Source: Strix aluco | Taxonomy: Eukaryota > Chordata > Aves > Strigiformes > Strigidae | NCBI RefSeq assembly: GCF_031877795.1 | Contig: NC_133955.1 | Span: forward strand, 1,736,001 to 1,800,000 | Length of the DNA: 64,000 nucleotides | Direction: 5' to 3' | Shown here: positions 12,701 to 23,921 of the stretch, one piece after another | Layout of the letters: every line of letters begins with the position of its first letter | How positions within the stretch are numbered: the first letter of the stretch is position 1 | Position numbers and translations under genes: made by a program | Notes under the pieces: model-generated | Told to the model about the DNA's origin: nothing | What the model saw: only the letters and a program-made list of their open reading frames with translations | Databases searched by the model: none

Positions 12701-15700
12701 TGAGGATGCCCAGAGTGGTGGTGGGACAGCAGAGGATTGGTGATGGAGGGGTGGACGCAGAGTTACCACATCAGCCATTCACCCTGGCCCAACGTGGGCC
12801 CAGAGATGTGCCTGGCATGGGATCCTGTGTGTCCCATCTGGAGACACCAGTGCATTAGGATCACGAGTTGGGATGTAGGGACTGGAGAGGTCTGTGGCAG
12901 AGCCTCAAGGGTCTTGAAGGGACTGTATGGCTGTGGTTTTATTTTCAGCAAGCCCAGCAGGACATGGGGACCCTATGGAGCTAGTGCTTCAGGGAGGGAC
13001 ATCTGGATTTATCCCTGGCTGGTACTTCCTGGTTGTTCACTTACATTTTACAATTCCACTTCCATGGGGTCATCTTGCACCTCGAGCATCCTCTGGCAAT
13101 ACCATCACAGTTAGTTTCCCATGTGCAAAGAGCAGCTCTCAGCTTCAGACTGGGACTTGTTCCTCCCACTAAAACCCACCCAGTCCTTACACCCATTTCT
13201 GTCCTCCAGCCTCCCAAGCATGAGCCTTCTCTCCCAGCCATCTTACCCTCATCCATAGACCCCAGGACCTCTCCTCACCTTCTTCAAACAGCAGTGTAGC
13301 CCCAAAGCCACCTGAGCCCAGGCAGGTACCGAACTAACACCCAAACGCAGATGCTGCCCCGCAGTCTCACTCCCCTGGGATTGCCTACCGCACCATGGCC
13401 TCGTCTCGCTGGGCCTCCATCACCTTTGGGTCCAGCGCTCAGAAAGGGATGGTCTTGCTCCCGCTGGCACGACTGGGAGCTCAGGACGTCCTGTAGAGTT
13501 TTGGAAATTAGCCCATCTCCTTCGCTGCCTAAACATCGCACGTGAAGGTGAAGCAGCTGCTTGGGGATTCAGCAGACTCTGTTAAAACCAGCCGATCAGC
13601 TCCCGGAAGGCATGAGAAGGGCTAAGCAATTAGCCTGAGCATCCCACAGAGCGGGCTGCGGGGGGTGCAAACAGCCCAGTTACGGCATGGTACCGGGGGG
13701 CTCGGCGTTACATGTCCGCTGGCCTGGGGACAGCCAGGACCCGGGAGCTGAGTGCAGCACCTCCGCAGATTGCTTTTGCCGGAGAACAACGTCTCGCTAC
13801 TCCAGCTTCCTCCGCGTGAGCGCATTCCCAAGGACAGCCCCGACACTGTGCCGTGGTGGGCGAACGTCTGCCACACGCAGCCCGTGCTGGCAGAGCCGCG
13901 GGGAGCTCAGCACCCGCAGAGCACCGCTGCATGCGAGCCCGGACCCTCGGGCATCCCGCTGGGATGGAGCTGATCCTGGGGGAGGGAGAGCTGGAGGGAG
14001 CCGACGTGTGACCTTCCTCCCACTTGCCAGTGACGGTCTGCGCAGAGTTTGCTCCTGCCGCTGCCCGGATCTGGCTGGGAGCAACTAAGCAATTGCTGTT
14101 TCATTTTTTCAAGGCATCCGCCGCTGATCTTGCCAGCCCCTTCATTCCTGCCCTCTCCTCAAGGAGAACCAAAATAACAGTTTATCACCTGGTTTTCTTG
14201 CTTAACTGTTGGGGTTTTTTTTCTTCTTTGACTGACTGCTGAGCAGAACCACTTTTGGTTTCTCGAATTAGATATTCTCCCACATCTCCTGCAAACAGGC
14301 TGAGCTTTCCTCCAACTTTGCCAACAGAGTCAAAGCAGGTGAACCCCCAGCCCCATCTGTGTGGGGTTAGCCACGATGCAGAGTTGGTGCTGCTGTGGAC
14401 TAAAGAGGGGTGTGTTGGCACAGGAACAACTCTCCTGGGAAAGGTGTTCTAGCGTGAAGGTGCTTTATATCAGCATAGTTTATTTCTCTCCTCATCTGGG
14501 AACAAGGTCTCCCCATTCATTTTAGCTTCATGCATGGAGGATTGCTCCTGAGTCAAGTGGTGAGGGTAGAGGAGATCTAAGTCAGCATGTGGGGCCAGAT
14601 CTCCAAGGTGCTGAGACTTTGACTCTCTAACCAACAAATGCCAGAGGAGAAGCCACAGAGGCACAGCAAGAGCCATGGGGCTACCTGGTCACCCAGGACA
14701 CAGTGTGGCACCACGAGGGGAGGCAGCCCCAGCACCGGTGGCAGCATCTTGCTCATCCCCGTGTCGCTTGGGCTTGTCCTGCACTTCCCCAGCTGCCTCC
14801 GAGAATGCTGTGCTTTTGGAAAGTCTGTCTGGAAACATTTGTGTCCCTCAGTTACCCCTGGGGAGCTAGCTCTCTGCCTCACATGGGAAGCCTGGCAGGG
14901 TGGCAGCAAACAGTGTCTTGCCCCGCTCCAAGAGACACACACATGTCTTCTCAGGAGGCTCTAGACCACAGTGCCTGCTTGCAAAACACTGCAAGGAGTG
15001 TGGGCAGGAGAAGGCTCCCAGGAACAAGAAACCCCTCAGCTACCCTCCATCCCCAGAGCATACAGGACAAAGCAGCTCCCTCTGAAAAAAGCACAAAAAG
15101 GCCTGAAAATCCAGAAGATCCATTGTGCTGTTCGTATCCTGGGTCCCTTGGCACACTGCACCCTGTAGCAGCAGGGACCTCAGCGCCCAGCGGCATGGAC
15201 TGAGCCTCTCTGCCTGCTCCAGCAAAGCTCAGCTTGGTTTGCTTTGCACAGTCCTGCGGTCTCCAGCCCCCACGCTGTTTTCTCGTGGGGGCACTGAGCA
15301 TGGTGACCTCTCGCTGGGTGCAGGGGCCGTTATCAATAACAGGAAACGAACTTGTCAGGAGGGGCAGGAGGGAGAGAGAGACCCAGAAAGAAAGGAAGCG
15401 GTTAGAAAGTAGTCACTTCCATTTTTGTTGCAAGAGAGCCTGCGCCCACATGCTTCTGGGCTTGGGGGAAGAAGCTTTCTGCAGGCTTATCTGGTCTGGG
15501 ATCAGCAGTGAGTTTTTCACAAAGACTGCACAGATCCTCTCCCAGCCCATGATAACAGCTAGAAAGAAGATAGTAAACCAGGGATGGTTAAAAATAGCCT
15601 GCTCTCAGCCAACGTCCGGTGCAGAAATAGGTGCAGTGAGTTAAACAGATGCTGAGTTTGTCACTCCACGGGGGCTAAGTTTCTTAACCTCACTAAAAAC

Positions 15701-16345
15701 AGCCCATGCATGTGATGCTGACTGTACCATCTGGCCCCAGCACAGGACAGACCTGTGGGTGCAGCTACCTGGGGCCAAAGGGCCTTTCTGCCACAGGGTA
15801 CAGGCCAGGGAGGGTGTGCTGGGAGCTTCTGCGTGGGGTCTTGGAGGTGGGGATGAACTGGGGTTGTCTGAAAGGCCAGTGGTACAGGGTGAAGCCGACC
15901 CAAGAGCTTGGCTCCTCCACTTCCCAGCTGCTGGCATGTCGGCTGCTGCTGATGGAGAGGAGGCATCTTTTCTCCATGCAGGTAGTTGCATAACTCACCC
16001 CAGTGGCCTCTTCCTCTTTTCTTGGGCAAACTGTAGAGCTGAGGCCTGTCAGATCTTTTACTAAAAGCCGTGTTTTCCAGAGATTTCCATGCTGTTTTCC
16101 TGCATTCTAAGTATCTTTTTAAGGTGGGAGAGCCCACAGAAAAGCCTTGCTACCCCCTGCAAGTGTGAATCCACTGCCACCTCCCCATTATACAGCACCT
16201 TGCAAGATCCCCCTGAGCACAGAGATGGGATCCCTCCTCGCCCTGAATCGCCCCGAGACAGTCCTGTCTTAGCACAGCAGCACAGGTCCTGCAGCCAGGA
16301 CACACACTGATAGGTGAGAGAGGGAGATACATCACACATGCAAAT
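6759..16345. other. Intergenic region upstream of PTPN7, no gene supported
   Basis: This is the 5' flank of PTPN7 and half of the divergent spacer to PTPRV. Open frames up to 366 codons exist but show no domain, no family similarity I recognise and no exon structure, and overlapping frames on both strands are equally long, as expected of GC-rich DNA. CpG-richer patches near 8.3-8.5 kb and 13.6-14.1 kb could be regulatory. No TATA box or transcription start can be fixed from sequence alone. Confidence 0.55.
10215..10245. repeat. Short 11-bp tandem repeat
   Basis: The unit GGGACAAGCAA occurs twice perfectly, followed by a third copy broken after nine bases. Intergenic, no obvious function. Confidence 0.85.
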
Positions 16346-16800
16346 GTCCAGAGAAGGGCAACGGAGCTGGTGCAGGGTCTGGAGCACAGGTCTGATGGGG
16401 AGCGGCTGAGGGAACTGGGGGGGTTTAGTGTGGAGAAGAGGAGGCTGAGGGGAGACCTCCTGGCCCTCTCCAACTCCCTGAAAGGAGGGTGCAGAGAGGG
16501 GGGATGAGTCTCTTGAGCCAAGGAACCAGCGCCAGGACAAGAGGGAATGGCCTCAAGCTGCGCCAGGGCAGGGTCAGACTGGCTCTTAGGAAGGATTTCT
16601 TTGCAGAAGGGGTTGTTGGGCGTTGGAATGGGCTGCCCAGGGCAGGGGGGGAGTCCCCATCCCTGGAGGGGTTGAAGAGTCGGGTTGACCCAGCGCTGAG
16701 GGATCTGGTGGGGTTGGGAACTGTTAATGTTGGGTTGATGGTTGCACTGGATGAGCTTCAAGATCTTTTCCAACCTAGACAATTCTGTGATTCTGTGAAT
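16346..16800 (+). mobile_element. CR1 LINE 3' fragment, copy A
   Basis: The sequence matches the 3' part of chicken-repeat-1 elements, with recognisable blocks GGGAATGGCCTCAAGCTG and GGGCTGCCCAGGGCAGG. It ends in TTCCAACCTAGACAATTCTG followed by the short ATTCTGTG repeat that marks CR1 3' termini. It is strongly 5'-truncated and cannot move by itself. The remnant open frame over the tail is not a host gene. It is very close in sequence to copy B 1.1 kb downstream. Confidence 0.9.
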
Positions 16801-17285
16801 CAAATTCTCTAAATTCGAGTCCTCAATCCTGTAGTGTGACACTGGGCTGCCAGCACCCAGGCCCGGCTCGTGGTGCACTAAAACGCGTTGCTGTGCTCCC
16901 AAAGGAAGGTTCTCGAGTTGTGGTGACGCTGGGCAGAGCTGGAGCCGGGTGACAGCCCTGCAGATCCCGTCTCTGCAGCCGGAGGAGGAACTCGCCATAG
17001 CCGCGCCGAGGCAGCCAGAGGGCAGCAATGCCGAGACGATGGTGATCTGCACCCAGCAGCCCAGGACCTGGGCCTGGCTGCTCTGGGAAGCTGGGCTGGG
17101 TGGTGCTTTCTGTCCTCAGAACATCAGGAAGCTGCCACGTTGGGCCCTGCTCCTGCTGAGCGATGCCACCCACAGCCCCTTGGTCTCGCTGTGGCCACGC
17201 GGGAGCTCACAGCACACGGGATCTGTTTCATCCCAGCTTCAGATATCAGAAATATTCCTTCCTGCTCACTGGGGAAGCCATGGTG
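16801..17285. other. Spacer between the two CR1 copies
   Basis: About 0.5 kb of non-CR1 sequence separates the end of copy A from the recognisable start of copy B. I see no gene or repeat that I can name in it. Confidence 0.5.
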
Positions 17286-17930
17286 CTGGAAGTCCCAGAT
17301 GCCCCGGATCTGGAGGAAAAGCTGAGAAACTGCATCAGCAGTAGCGTGGCCAGCAGGGACAGGGAAAGGATCTTACCCCTGTGCTCGGCACTGGTGAGGC
17401 CGTCCCTCGATGAGTGGGTTCAGTTTTGGGCCCCTCACTCCAAAAAGGCCATTGAATGACTCGAGCGTGTCCAGAGAAGGGCAACGGAGCTGGTGCAGGG
17501 TCTGGAGCACAGGTCTGATGGGGAGCGGCTGAGGGAACTGGGGGGGGTTAGTCTGGAGAAGAGGAGGTTGAGGGGAGACCTCATGGCCCTCTACAACTCC
17601 CTGAAAGGAGGGTGCAGAGAGGGGGGATGAGTCTCTTGAGCCAAGGAACCAGCGCCAGGACAAGAGGGAATGGCCTCAAGCTGCGCCAGGGCAGGGTCAG
17701 ACTGGCTCTTAGGAAGGATTTCTTTGCAGAAGGGGTTGTTGGGCGTTGGAATGGGCTGCCCAGGGCAGGGGGGGAGTCCCCATCCCTGGAGGGGTTGAAG
17801 AGTCGGGTTGACCCAGCGCTGAGGGATCTGGTGGAGTTGGGAACGGTCAGGGTGAGGTTCATGGCTGGGCTGGAGGAGCTTCAAGGGCTTTTCCAACCGA
17901 GGTGATTCTGTGATTCTGTGATTCTGTGAA
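17286..17930 (+). mobile_element. CR1 LINE 3' fragment, copy B
   Basis: Longer than copy A. The recognisable CR1 match starts around 17290-17330 (GTGGCCAGCAGGGACAGGGA, then a GTTCAGTTTTGGGCCCC block). It ends with three tandem GATTCTGT units at about 17903-17929. From 17470 onward it is almost identical to copy A. The 5' boundary is approximate. Confidence 0.9.
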
Positions 17931-20900
17931 ACTGAAACCTTTTTAGGTTTTTTTCTTCTGCTGCTGGGGTCAAGGGGGGTTCCCAGCTGCTCTGAGGCAG
18001 GGACACCTTTCCTGCCAGCAACTGCAGGTAGCAGAGGATGCAGCCACGGGACTTTCAGCACTGGAGGATAAATCAAGGCAGCAGCTGGTGGCAGCAGAGT
18101 CCCTGCTGCAGCACAGGCATCAGGCTTTTTGCTGGTGAAAGCCTCACCTTGCCAGCACTGGAGGAGCTGCAGTTGCAGACAGCAGACTTCATCACCCAGG
18201 GCTGCCGAACACCCTTCCTCTGCTCCCGCCTGGCGTGGGCACGGGGGTCAAGCTGAGGGGCTGGCATCAGGGGCAGCATTTGCAGTAATCCTGAAGAAGG
18301 CACTGGGTCTGCTGCTGTGTGGGAGAGCAGCAGGTCATGGTCTTTGTGTCACTGTGCAGTGCTGCAGCTTGTGGTCCACCAACCGGTCCTTCTTCCCCCA
18401 CACCTCACTTCTGGTTTATGGCAGACATTGTGCCCTGTTAACAAGGGGTGCTGGACTGTCTGTGCTGTCCTTTTGGGAAAGGGTGGGCCCATCTATAATG
18501 CAGAGCCTGCATGTGGTGCTGGGGCCCAGGTCTGTGATACCAGGATGGGGCAGGAGGCACCCGTGCTGCTGGCAAGTAGAGGAGAGGATGGGGAAGCGCT
18601 GGCCGAGCACTCACGGGGCTGTGCAGAGGGGCACAAAGACAGCGAGCTCTGCTCTTAGTTGGGGCAGGTCACCCCTGACCTGCCATGCCACCAGCCAGCC
18701 TGGCACCATGACACCACAGCAGATCGTTTCCCATTTGGTGGGCATCACCCCTGCCAGGGGACACCTCCACCTCCTCTCACAGCCCCCCAGGCAGCTCTGC
18801 CCACCCTTCTGTGGGTTTCCTGAGCCTCCTCACTGGTGACATGAGAGTCACTAGTGAGGCCACCTCAGCTGGGCTTGGGGGTTGCTCCACCTCGGGGAGC
18901 TGGAGTCCAGCTGAGGGGACCCTGCAGAGCTGAGATGCAACAGCCTGAAGGCACGTGCTGGGCAGGGGCCCTGCTGCCTGCTCCTGCTGGGGAGGACATG
19001 CTGTGTGTTAGGCTGCATCCTGCAGCACCATCTGGGCCTGGTCCCATGCATGCTGACAGGAGCCCCCTGTCTCTGCGAGGCCCTGGTTTATGTTTCTGTC
19101 ACAATCAGGGATGGCTGAGCATGTAAGGATCCAGTATGGACCCTGAGGAGGTCCAGATGGATCCTGTCTTCCACAAGGAGCCAGGACTGATAGTCAGTTG
19201 ACAGCCACCCCGTGTGTCAGCATCCTCTCTGCCTGCCTCTTCTCCATGGGTCAGACAGTCCCCAGGGGCTGACACTTACAGGCTGACTTTCAGGGCAGAC
19301 TCTCTGCCAACAGCCTCTTTTTAATAACACTCAGCAAAGGAGGGGAAAGATGATGTTTGCCAACTGAGAAAATATCTGTGTGTTTCCCTGGAGACCTGGT
19401 GGTAAGGTCCCACCACCCCTGCTCCCGGTACCATCCAGGACAGAGGGGAGGCCAGTGTCAGGTGGGGGAAGAAGTGGGAGGAGCTAGGCAGGGGGGTCTG
19501 GGCTGGGGTGGAGGAGCAGCGATGGGTGCTGGGTGGGCAGCACCACTGGGCAGGGTGACCTTACCTGGGTGCACAGCTGCAGACAGGCTCTGGGGGAGAA
19601 AGGATGCACCCAAGGCTGGAACAACACCGAAATTGTACAGGGCTCTGCTCAGGACTCCAACACACAGCTGGAGTGCAGGGCCAGGCCTGGGAGGAGCAGG
19701 GGTGGTGGAGGTGGAGACACTCACTCCACACTCCTGGGAAATATAACAGTGGTGTGCCGTGGGGCATCCTGCCCTTGCCCCCTGCCTTCGGCAGGACCCT
19801 ACATGAACCACAGCACCGAGCCATTTCTGCTCACAGCAGAGCCCATGGCAGCTCCTGGCACTCCTCGTGCAGGGCTGAGCATGTCGGGCAGTTAGTTGTG
19901 CATGTGATGAGTTTGTCAGGCCATGGAAAGCTTTCCTAAGAAATACCAGCAAGGCTGTGTAAACAAGTGATGTCCAGACTGTTTTGACCTAGGTAAGACC
20001 ATGCGTTCATGGATGCTTTCAGTCTAGAGGGGAAGAGAATAACACGGTCTCCTGCTGCAGGTCTCCGGTAAAAGTCGCAGCTGATCCTAAAGCCAATCTT
20101 TTGTGACCTCTTTCTCTGTCAGATGTCAAGCAGCAGGAACTTGCCTCCCTGGTGAGGGTCTGCTCTGGCACCAGGCTCTGCACGGACAAGTCCTCTGCCC
20201 CAGTGGTGCTGGAACTGCTGCTTAGAAAACAGGAAACCACTTGACCAGGAAAAAGCAGTGAAACGTTCCCTTATTCTGCAATGTTTGTTGTTTTAGGCTC
20301 TCCCAGACAAGCGGCTCAAGCCGAACAGCAGCCTGGCTGATCCCCCTGAGCCTTGGGGCTGTTCCTCCCCGACCCTGCAGCCAACCCAGCCCAGCTGCAC
20401 CACCCACGGGAGAAGCAGGACAGCGTGGCTTCGCAGCCCAGATGTCAAACCCACTGCTAATGACAGCCCAGGGAGGGATGAGGCAGCTCAGAAAAGCTTG
20501 ATGCGTCCCCGTTACCAGCCTGCTGCCTGCTCGCCCTCCCTCCCCTCCAGCAGCAGAGCACCTCTGCTTCCCAGTGCAGGGATGGTAAACTGAGGCAGGG
20601 TGGGTGTGTCCCACCTCAGAGGTGAAAATAAACTTCTGCCAGTGCTTTGGATAGGGACCGGTTCTCCAAGTCTGGCATCTGTGAAGGTGTCCAAGCCCCA
20701 CAGACCCTCCATGCCCCCAAACCCTCAAGCCAGGATGTTGAACTCCATGGGCACGACATTGGGAGACCCTGGACTGAGCTCCGTGTCACTGCAAGACCCA
20801 GCGAATGGTCCCACCATCCCAAGTCAAGCAGCAGAGGCTGTGGCTGAAGGGACAGACACTTCACAGGGATCTGGAGCAAAACTGTCAGCAGGCAGCGGTG

Positions 20901-23900
20901 ATCCTGCATCCCTCTGCGACCGCCACACTCCTGCTCCAGAACTGCAGGACCCACCTAGTGAGGCCAAGCTTGTGCCAGGAAAGCTGTTAGCAATCTCCAG
21001 CCATGAGACCCTCACTCATGGCCAAGATGTGTCCCAGGAAGCAGCTTCTGCTGTGACGGGTGAATGCCACCTACGGCAGCACCCTGGGGAGCAGCCAGGC
21101 TGCAGCTGTGTCAGCCCCAAATGTGCGTCTGCCCGGGCAGAGTGGTCTCGGGGGGGGGGGGCTGCAGCTGAGCTGCGGGGAGTAGAGCTGGGGTGGGGGT
21201 CCCCCTGCTGCTCCTGTGAAGCAGCAGAGCTGCCTTCTTTTGGGAGCTGGATGCAGAAAGCAGCAGGCACCACTGACAGCCAAAGAGATGGGTTCGTGTT
21301 GTGTTTGGCTCCGGGTGCAGCGGGAGGTGCCAGGAAGAAGCTGAGGAGCTGCAGAAGCTCTTCCAAAGCTGCAGCCATGCCGTGGGGAGGGGAGCAACCC
21401 TGGGTGCCACGCTGCAGCACCCTGGGACTGCTGCAGTGCAAGGAGAGCCACAGACAGACATTGATCCCTCTGCTGAAGGACCAGCTCTGCCCTTGAACAG
21501 CCCCATCCTGCACTCGTCCCCACGCTCTGGGACCCTCCAAGGTGTTGCAGCTACGGAGACGCGTGTGAAAGGCCTCGGCCAGCACAGCTTGCCAGGGTCC
21601 AGTGCTTGCTTGGAGGGCAAACTGGTCAGCAGCTCAGTATAGCGGCAGCGTTGGCATTGCTGCAGACAGCAGTCTGCTCGCGGGGGACGTGGGAGAGGGA
21701 AAGCAGCCAGGCAGCAAGATGGGACAATGCTCTGCCTTTGCCCTGAGCTGCCGGGCAGGCCTCCCGCCCGGGGGCATGGAGGATGGGCAGGCCCTGTGTT
21801 TACTCCTCCAAAAAAGAGACCTTCCTCCCGAAAACAAAACCTTTTGTGTGCAAATGCAGCCGTCTGGCAGGTTTGTTTTTATACAGGAAACTTTGAACTA
21901 GAGGGCTGGGGCTGGTTTCATTTTGAGGTGAGTTTTTCATTTCGTGACGGTATTTGGAAACTGAGCTGCTTTCCAGATTTGGAGGCTGTGTTTTCATGTA
22001 GCTGCTGAGCATGGCAGCAGTGTCCAGGGCTTCCTCCTCTCCCTGCTGTGCAGGCAGGCTTGTTTGGACCGAGCCAGCATCATCATCTCTCTCCCTTTTC
22101 TCTGCAGAGAGCTTCGCCTAGCCGTGGGGAGCAGGTGGGGGGAGCAGCCAGCAGGGACAGGTGCCCATGGTGGGCAGGCTGAAAGCTGAAATGTGTGACC
22201 CCCATGGGACTGGAAAGGGCCAGATGCAGAAGTCGTACCCCCATGAACCACAGAGCGGATGCAGGAACCCGCTGCTCCCATGTGAGGCTAAGCCAGGCTA
22301 ATCATGCCAGCCTCTTGTGAGGAGACCAGAAACGTGAGCTCCAGGCCCTGTTTTCAGCTGGGACTGCAGGAGAGAGGAATCCTCACACTCACTGCTGTAG
22401 CTCTTGCACCTCCTCCTGCCGCATCCATCAGGATGGGAGAGAGGGTGCCATGGAACCTGCTCCCATGGACCCAACTTTCCTCTGAACCCATTGGCAAGAC
22501 CCTTTTCCTTGCCCCCAGGGACCAGCTGGCCACCCGCTCACCAGGGTGAGGACAAGCTCTTGGGATGCTCTGCACCTCCTGAGCCAAGTCATCAGCTCCT
22601 TTCCATCTCCCCCTTGACGTGGGACTGAGAGGGACCGGGATGCTCTCGCTCCAGAACGGTGGCTGGTCTGGTGGTGCTCAGGGCAGCGAAGCCTTGAGCA
22701 ATCGCAGCCCACAGACACCTTCAGGGCTGGAGCGTGGGTCTGGGTGTCTGCGCTGGCTCCATCACAGCCTTGGGGCTCTCCCTGTCCCCCTTTACAACAG
22801 CAGCATGAAGGGATGCTCGCTGGCTCACAGGGTGCCTCCAGCACCCAGGCTGGCCCCGCAGGACACGGTGCAAACCCAGGTGAGGTGCAGGGAGGCGCGA
22901 TCCGTGCCCAGCCTGCAGCACAGCACGTGGCTCCTGCCCTCCCTGGTGTGCAGACCCCTGCTGCCATGGGCCGCGGGAGACACCTCTGTCCAGCTGATCC
23001 CTCCTCCCTGGCATCCTGCAGCTGAGGCGCTGGGCGAGCCCAGGCGGGCCTTCCTCTGGGACCAGCCCAGACTTGAGCGTCGGGGCCGTGCACAAGCGGC
23101 AGTAAACGGCAAGCGAGTGTGAGCGCGCCAAGTTGACACCGCAGACGCCAGGCTCGCGGGGACGGGCTGTGGACCACGCCGGGATGCCCAGGACAGGTAC
23201 TGGTCCCACTCCCTGCCCCCCTCTCTCTTCCCAGCCGTGCGGTCGAAGCCGGGATGCGTGCGGTGGAAAAAGGAGTGCGGACCCTCCCGTGCTGGGGTAC
23301 CGCGCAGGCGAACCCCATCCCACAGCCCCGGGGGGGGCGGCAGGGGGTGGGCAGTCTCTGTGCAGGCCTGTGCCAGCAGCAGAGTGTGGCGTTACACAGC
23401 TGTGCCTGCACAGGGGGGGTCTCATGCCTGGGCTCCCCAGCACAGTGAGGCACGGGTGGCCACCGGGAGCTGCTTTGTGGCTACTTCATGGCTCCATGAG
23501 TGTGGCATCCTGGCAGCACCTTTGTTGTCAGCCTGTGCTGGCACTGCATCCGGGCTGGGAGCAGAGCCCAGGGCTCTGCAGGCTGTTGGCAGTGGGGTGG
23601 GTGGTTTTGGGGCCATCCAGGTGCTGCCCCAGCGCTACTTGCAGTAGGTGTGGGGCAGGCACTCTCCAGGCTCCCCACTGGGTGCCTCTTGCCCTGGCCA
23701 GGGGAAGGGGACCAGTGAGCTTGCTCAGCCCCAGGGGCGGCACCCACACCCGGGGCGGGGGGGGGTGGGGGGCAGAGCAGGTCTGCCCGGCTCTGCCGGC
23801 TTTGGGTGCGCTCTGAGTCACCCGCAGCCCTGCTCTTCCCAGGTCTGCAGGCGCCTGGTTTTCACCCGCAGGCATCCCAGGCTCTGCTGCCAGGTCTCCA

Positions 23901-23909
23901 GCAGCAAGC

Positions 23910-23921
23910 GGGGGGGGGGGG
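23910..23921. repeat. G12 homopolymer
   Basis: Run of 12 guanines. Similar runs lie at 21150-21161 and 23757-23765. Intergenic; possible G-quadruplex or length-variable site. Confidence 0.9.

Noticed and set aside
16150..17052. 300-codon open frame, minus strand
   Set aside because: Runs antisense through CR1 copy A; repeat-derived, not a host gene.
22428..23453. 341-codon open frame, minus strand
   Set aside because: Same composition bias and no recognised motif or exon structure; overlapping antisense frames are equally long.
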